DNA of 6,560 nucleotides from Campylobacterota bacterium (GTDB taxonomy: Bacteria > Campylobacterota > Campylobacteria > Campylobacterales > SZUA-545). The notes under the pieces are model-generated. The model had not been told where the DNA came from and searched no databases. It worked only from the letters and a program-made list of their open reading frames with translations. The DNA lies in NCBI GenBank assembly GCA_003561815.1, contig PWVP01000014.1:1-6560 (forward strand), given 5' to 3'. How positions within the stretch are numbered: position 1 is the first letter of the stretch; each line of letters starts with the position of its first letter. The position numbers were made by a program, and so were the translations under genes. Shown here one piece after another: positions 4,346-6,560 of this stretch.

Positions 4346-6560
4346 ATGCAAGATAAGCTTCCTGGTGGCCTTTATGATCTCCTTTTTTCTTCAGAGCTGC
4401 GGCGCTCTGTTGAGAACAATGGTCTAAACAATCGGGTGATTCTTGAACGCCTGAGCGATGAGGAAGTAAAGAGGCGTGTGGGACTGGTTCTGGCAAAAAA
4501 GCTTCACTCCTATTTTGAGGAGCGGCTCTCTGGTGGTCCGGAAAGCTGGTGTGATAAGCTTGACGATCTAGCCCAAACAGGCGGTCTCTTAGAGCAGATT
4601 CAAGAGTGGCTACCCTCCACCAACCAAGCGCTTTCTGAGATTGTGCGACATCCGCGGGATAGTCCAACCCTAGAGCGGCCCGATATCCCTCTGTCCGCAT
4701 CCGCTCTTTTGAGTGGGTCGTCTCGTAGTCCTTCGTTGCGATCCCAGCTAATCAAAGAGTTACATAACTGTGATCGGGCTGACTGGCTGGTTTCGTTTAT
4801 AAAGTATGCAGGGCTTCTGCCACTGCTGCCCGCCCTACGAGAGTTTACTCGGAGTGCGGCAGAAGATGGCGGGCCCAGGCTTCGTGTGGCCACCACTACT
4901 TATATGGGGGCCACCGACATCAAAGCGATCGAGGCGTTGCTGGAATTGCCTAACACCCAAGTGCGGGTCTCTTATGACACAAAGCGTACACGACTACATG
5001 CTAAGGCCTACCTATTTCACCGAAAAACCGGTTTTGGTTCAGCGTATGTAGGCTCAGCAAATATTTCTAAAAGTGCTCATGATGAAGGGTTGGAGTGGAC
5101 GGTAAAAATTAGTCAGTACGAAACGGAGCACCTTTGGCGACACGCATGCGCCACCTTTGAGTCTCACTGGGAGGATGGTACCGAGTTTCTTCCATGTACC
5201 AGGAGTGATCTAGCCCATATGCGCTCTGCGCTTCAGCATGAGAGCGGCACAAAGAAAAGTGACGAGAGTTTTCCGTTTTTTGACTTGCGCCCCTTTGGGT
5301 ATCAGCAGACGATCTTGGAGGATATTGTTAACGAGCGATTGGCGGATAAACATCAACACCTTATTGTTGCCGCCACAGGAACAGGCAAAACTATGATTGC
5401 CGCCTTCGATTATCGACACCTTTGCCGCGAGGAACGAAAGCGACCCCGCTTGCTTTTTGTGGCTCATCGCGAAGAGCTTCTTAAGCAGGCACGGGCTTCG
5501 TTTCGACAGGTGCTTCGGGATGGAAGCTTTGGGGAGATTATGGCCGGCGGACAAGAGCCAGAAGCCTACGATCATCTTTTTTGCACAGTACAAAGCTGGA
5601 ACAGCCGAGGGCTCGATCGGCTTGATGTGGCGCATTTTGAGTATGTGGTATTGGATGAAGCGCATCACGCCAGCGCTAGTTCTTATCAAAGGCTAATAGC
5701 CCATATTAAGCCCCGTGCACTAATGGGTCTAACGGCAACACCTGAACGATCCGATGGTGCTGATATACGGAGTGATTTTGGTGGCGCTTTTACTCATGAG
5801 ATTCGTTTGCCTGAGGCCATCGAGCGAGCGCTGCTGGCTCCGTTTCATTATTATGGCATCCCCGATCTGGAGGGGGTTGACTTTTCGCGGGTTGGCTGGC
5901 GCTCGGGCCGCTACGATAGTGGTGAGCTCAATCGTCTGATCGAGCACAATCGCGATCGGGCTGCCTGGGTGATGGGGCAGGCCGATCGTTATGTGGTGGA
6001 CTTGACCCAGGTGCGTGCTTTGGGGTTTTGTGTAAGCGTGGCCCATGCTGAGTTTATGGCGAATTTTTGTCAAGAGCAGGGCATTAAAGCCATTGCCCTT
6101 AGCGCTAACTCTCCTCAAGAGTTGCGTGATCGAGCCAAGCGCGATCTAGAAAGCAGGGTGGTGAATATTATCTTTACGGTGGATTTGTACAACGAGGGGG
6201 TGGACATCCCTAGCGTAGATACGATTTTGTTTTTGCGACCCACCGAGAGCCTAACTGTTTATCTCCAGCAGCTAGGCAGGGGTTTGCGCCTACATCCAGA
6301 CAAATCCCATGTGGCGGTTTTGGACTTTATCGCCCCACAGCATCGGCGCTTCAGCTACGCTAAGCGGTTTCGTGCGCTGGCAAGTCGGTGGGATATTGCC
6401 GTGGATAAGCAGATAGGCAGTGGCTTTAGCTATGTACCCTCCGGCTGTTTCGTGCACTTAGAGCGTCAAGCAAAAGAGTATGTGCTGGAGAATATTCGCC
6501 AGGCGAGCCAATCATTGCGGACAAACCATTTGATTCAGGAGCTCTCACAGCTTCAAGGCC
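4346..6560 (+). CDS. PLD-type nuclease fused to SF2 DEAH helicase, DUF3427-family protein (3' end cut by the window edge)
   Basis: The frame is open from ATG 4346 to the window end, 738 codons. The N-terminal segment (GLYDLLFSSELR and onward, 1-140) is typical of helicases that carry DUF3427. Residues about 150-290 form a phospholipase D-type nuclease domain: VATTTYMGAT, VSYDTKRTRLHAKAYLF with HxK at His218/Lys220, and VGSANIS with Asn239 followed by Glu250. There is one HxK motif, so two chains would be needed for a full active site. A superfamily 2 helicase core follows: motif I ATGTGKT (343-349), Ia FVAHREELLKQA, II DEAH (437-440), III GLTATPERSDG (461-471), V DLYNEGVDIPSVDT and VI QLGRGLR (642-648). 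The DUF3427 region is expected beyond the edge. The role is DNA or RNA unwinding coupled to cleavage, possibly repair or phage defence, but this is unproven. The start is 7 bp after selD with only a weak ribosome site. Codon use (more CTT, CTA, TTG and A/T third bases) differs from the left-hand genes, hinting at separate ancestry. Confidence 0.9.
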   Translation, partial: MQDKLPGGLYDLLFSSELRRSVENNGLNNRVILERLSDEEVKRRVGLVLAKKLHSYFEERLSGGPESWCDKLDDLAQTGGLLEQIQEWLPSTNQALSEIVRHPRDSPTLERPDIPLSASALLSGSSRSPSLRSQLIKELHNCDRADWLVSFIKYAGLLPLLPALREFTRSAAEDGGPRLRVATTTYMGATDIKAIEALLELPNTQVRVSYDTKRTRLHAKAYLFHRKTGFGSAYVGSANISKSAHDEGLEWTVKISQYETEHLWRHACATFESHWEDGTEFLPCTRSDLAHMRSALQHESGTKKSDESFPFFDLRPFGYQQTILEDIVNERLADKHQHLIVAATGTGKTMIAAFDYRHLCREERKRPRLLFVAHREELLKQARASFRQVLRDGSFGEIMAGGQEPEAYDHLFCTVQSWNSRGLDRLDVAHFEYVVLDEAHHASASSYQRLIAHIKPRALMGLTATPERSDGADIRSDFGGAFTHEIRLPEAIERALLAPFHYYGIPDLEGVDFSRVGWRSGRYDSGELNRLIEHNRDRAAWVMGQADRYVVDLTQVRALGFCVSVAHAEFMANFCQEQGIKAIALSANSPQELRDRAKRDLESRVVNIIFTVDLYNEGVDIPSVDTILFLRPTESLTVYLQQLGRGLRLHPDKSHVAVLDFIAPQHRRFSYAKRFRALASRWDIAVDKQIGSGFSYVPSGCFVHLERQAKEYVLENIRQASQSLRTNHLIQELSQLQG

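Noticed and set aside
5210..6118. Two minus-strand open frames (5210-5689 and 5729-6118)
   Set aside because: Both lie opposite the helicase motifs I to V, lack ribosome sites and show no recognisable domains.
1..6560. CRISPR arrays, insertion sequences, rRNA
   Set aside because: No regularly spaced direct repeats, transposase motifs with terminal inverted repeats, or rRNA signatures were seen on either strand.

Overview
The window is a compact bacterial chromosome segment centred on selenium metabolism. It holds three leftward genes for a PhnCDE-type ABC importer (phnE-like, running off the left edge; phnC-like; phnD-like), a divergent intergenic region of about 210 bp, a rightward selD (selenophosphate synthetase), and immediately downstream a large PLD-nuclease/SF2-helicase gene that runs off the right edge. 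Codon use, GC-rich coding DNA, Shine-Dalgarno sites and the gene families suggest a proteobacterium, perhaps gamma, but the sequence does not fix the taxon.

Left part (1-3096, minus strand): the genes read phnD-like, then phnC-like, then phnE-like, with 0 and 4 bp between them, so they look like one operon. The binding protein has a signal peptide. The ATPase has every ABC motif. The permease is a long fusion that starts a second PhnE-like unit before the window ends. Because the operon lies back to back with selD, the likely cargo is a selenium oxyanion (selenate or selenite) rather than a phosphonate. This is inferred from context and from my recollection that a PhnD subfamily is annotated as a putative selenate-binding protein.

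Middle (3097-3306): no gene is supported. The region has good Shine-Dalgarno sites at both ends, a shared TTTATAAA box next to a 10-bp palindrome, and three small inverted repeats. It may coordinate importer and selD expression.

selD (3307-4338): the real gene begins at 3307 and reads through an in-frame TGA at 3349-3351. That TGA stands where E. coli SelD has its catalytic Cys17, so SelD is itself a selenoprotein (U15, K18). A strong hairpin directly after the TGA is the expected SECIS element. A conventional gene caller would start at 3361 and lose the catalytic N-terminus. The organism must therefore also have selA, selB and tRNA-Sec, which are not in this window.

Right part (4346-6560): a 738-residue, 3'-truncated reading frame with an N-terminal HxK (phospholipase D-type) nuclease domain and a complete SF2 helicase core, of the kind usually followed by DUF3427. 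Its codon use is visibly less GC-biased than that of the genes to its left. It has no obvious selenium role and may be a DNA-processing or defence gene whose boundary abuts selD.
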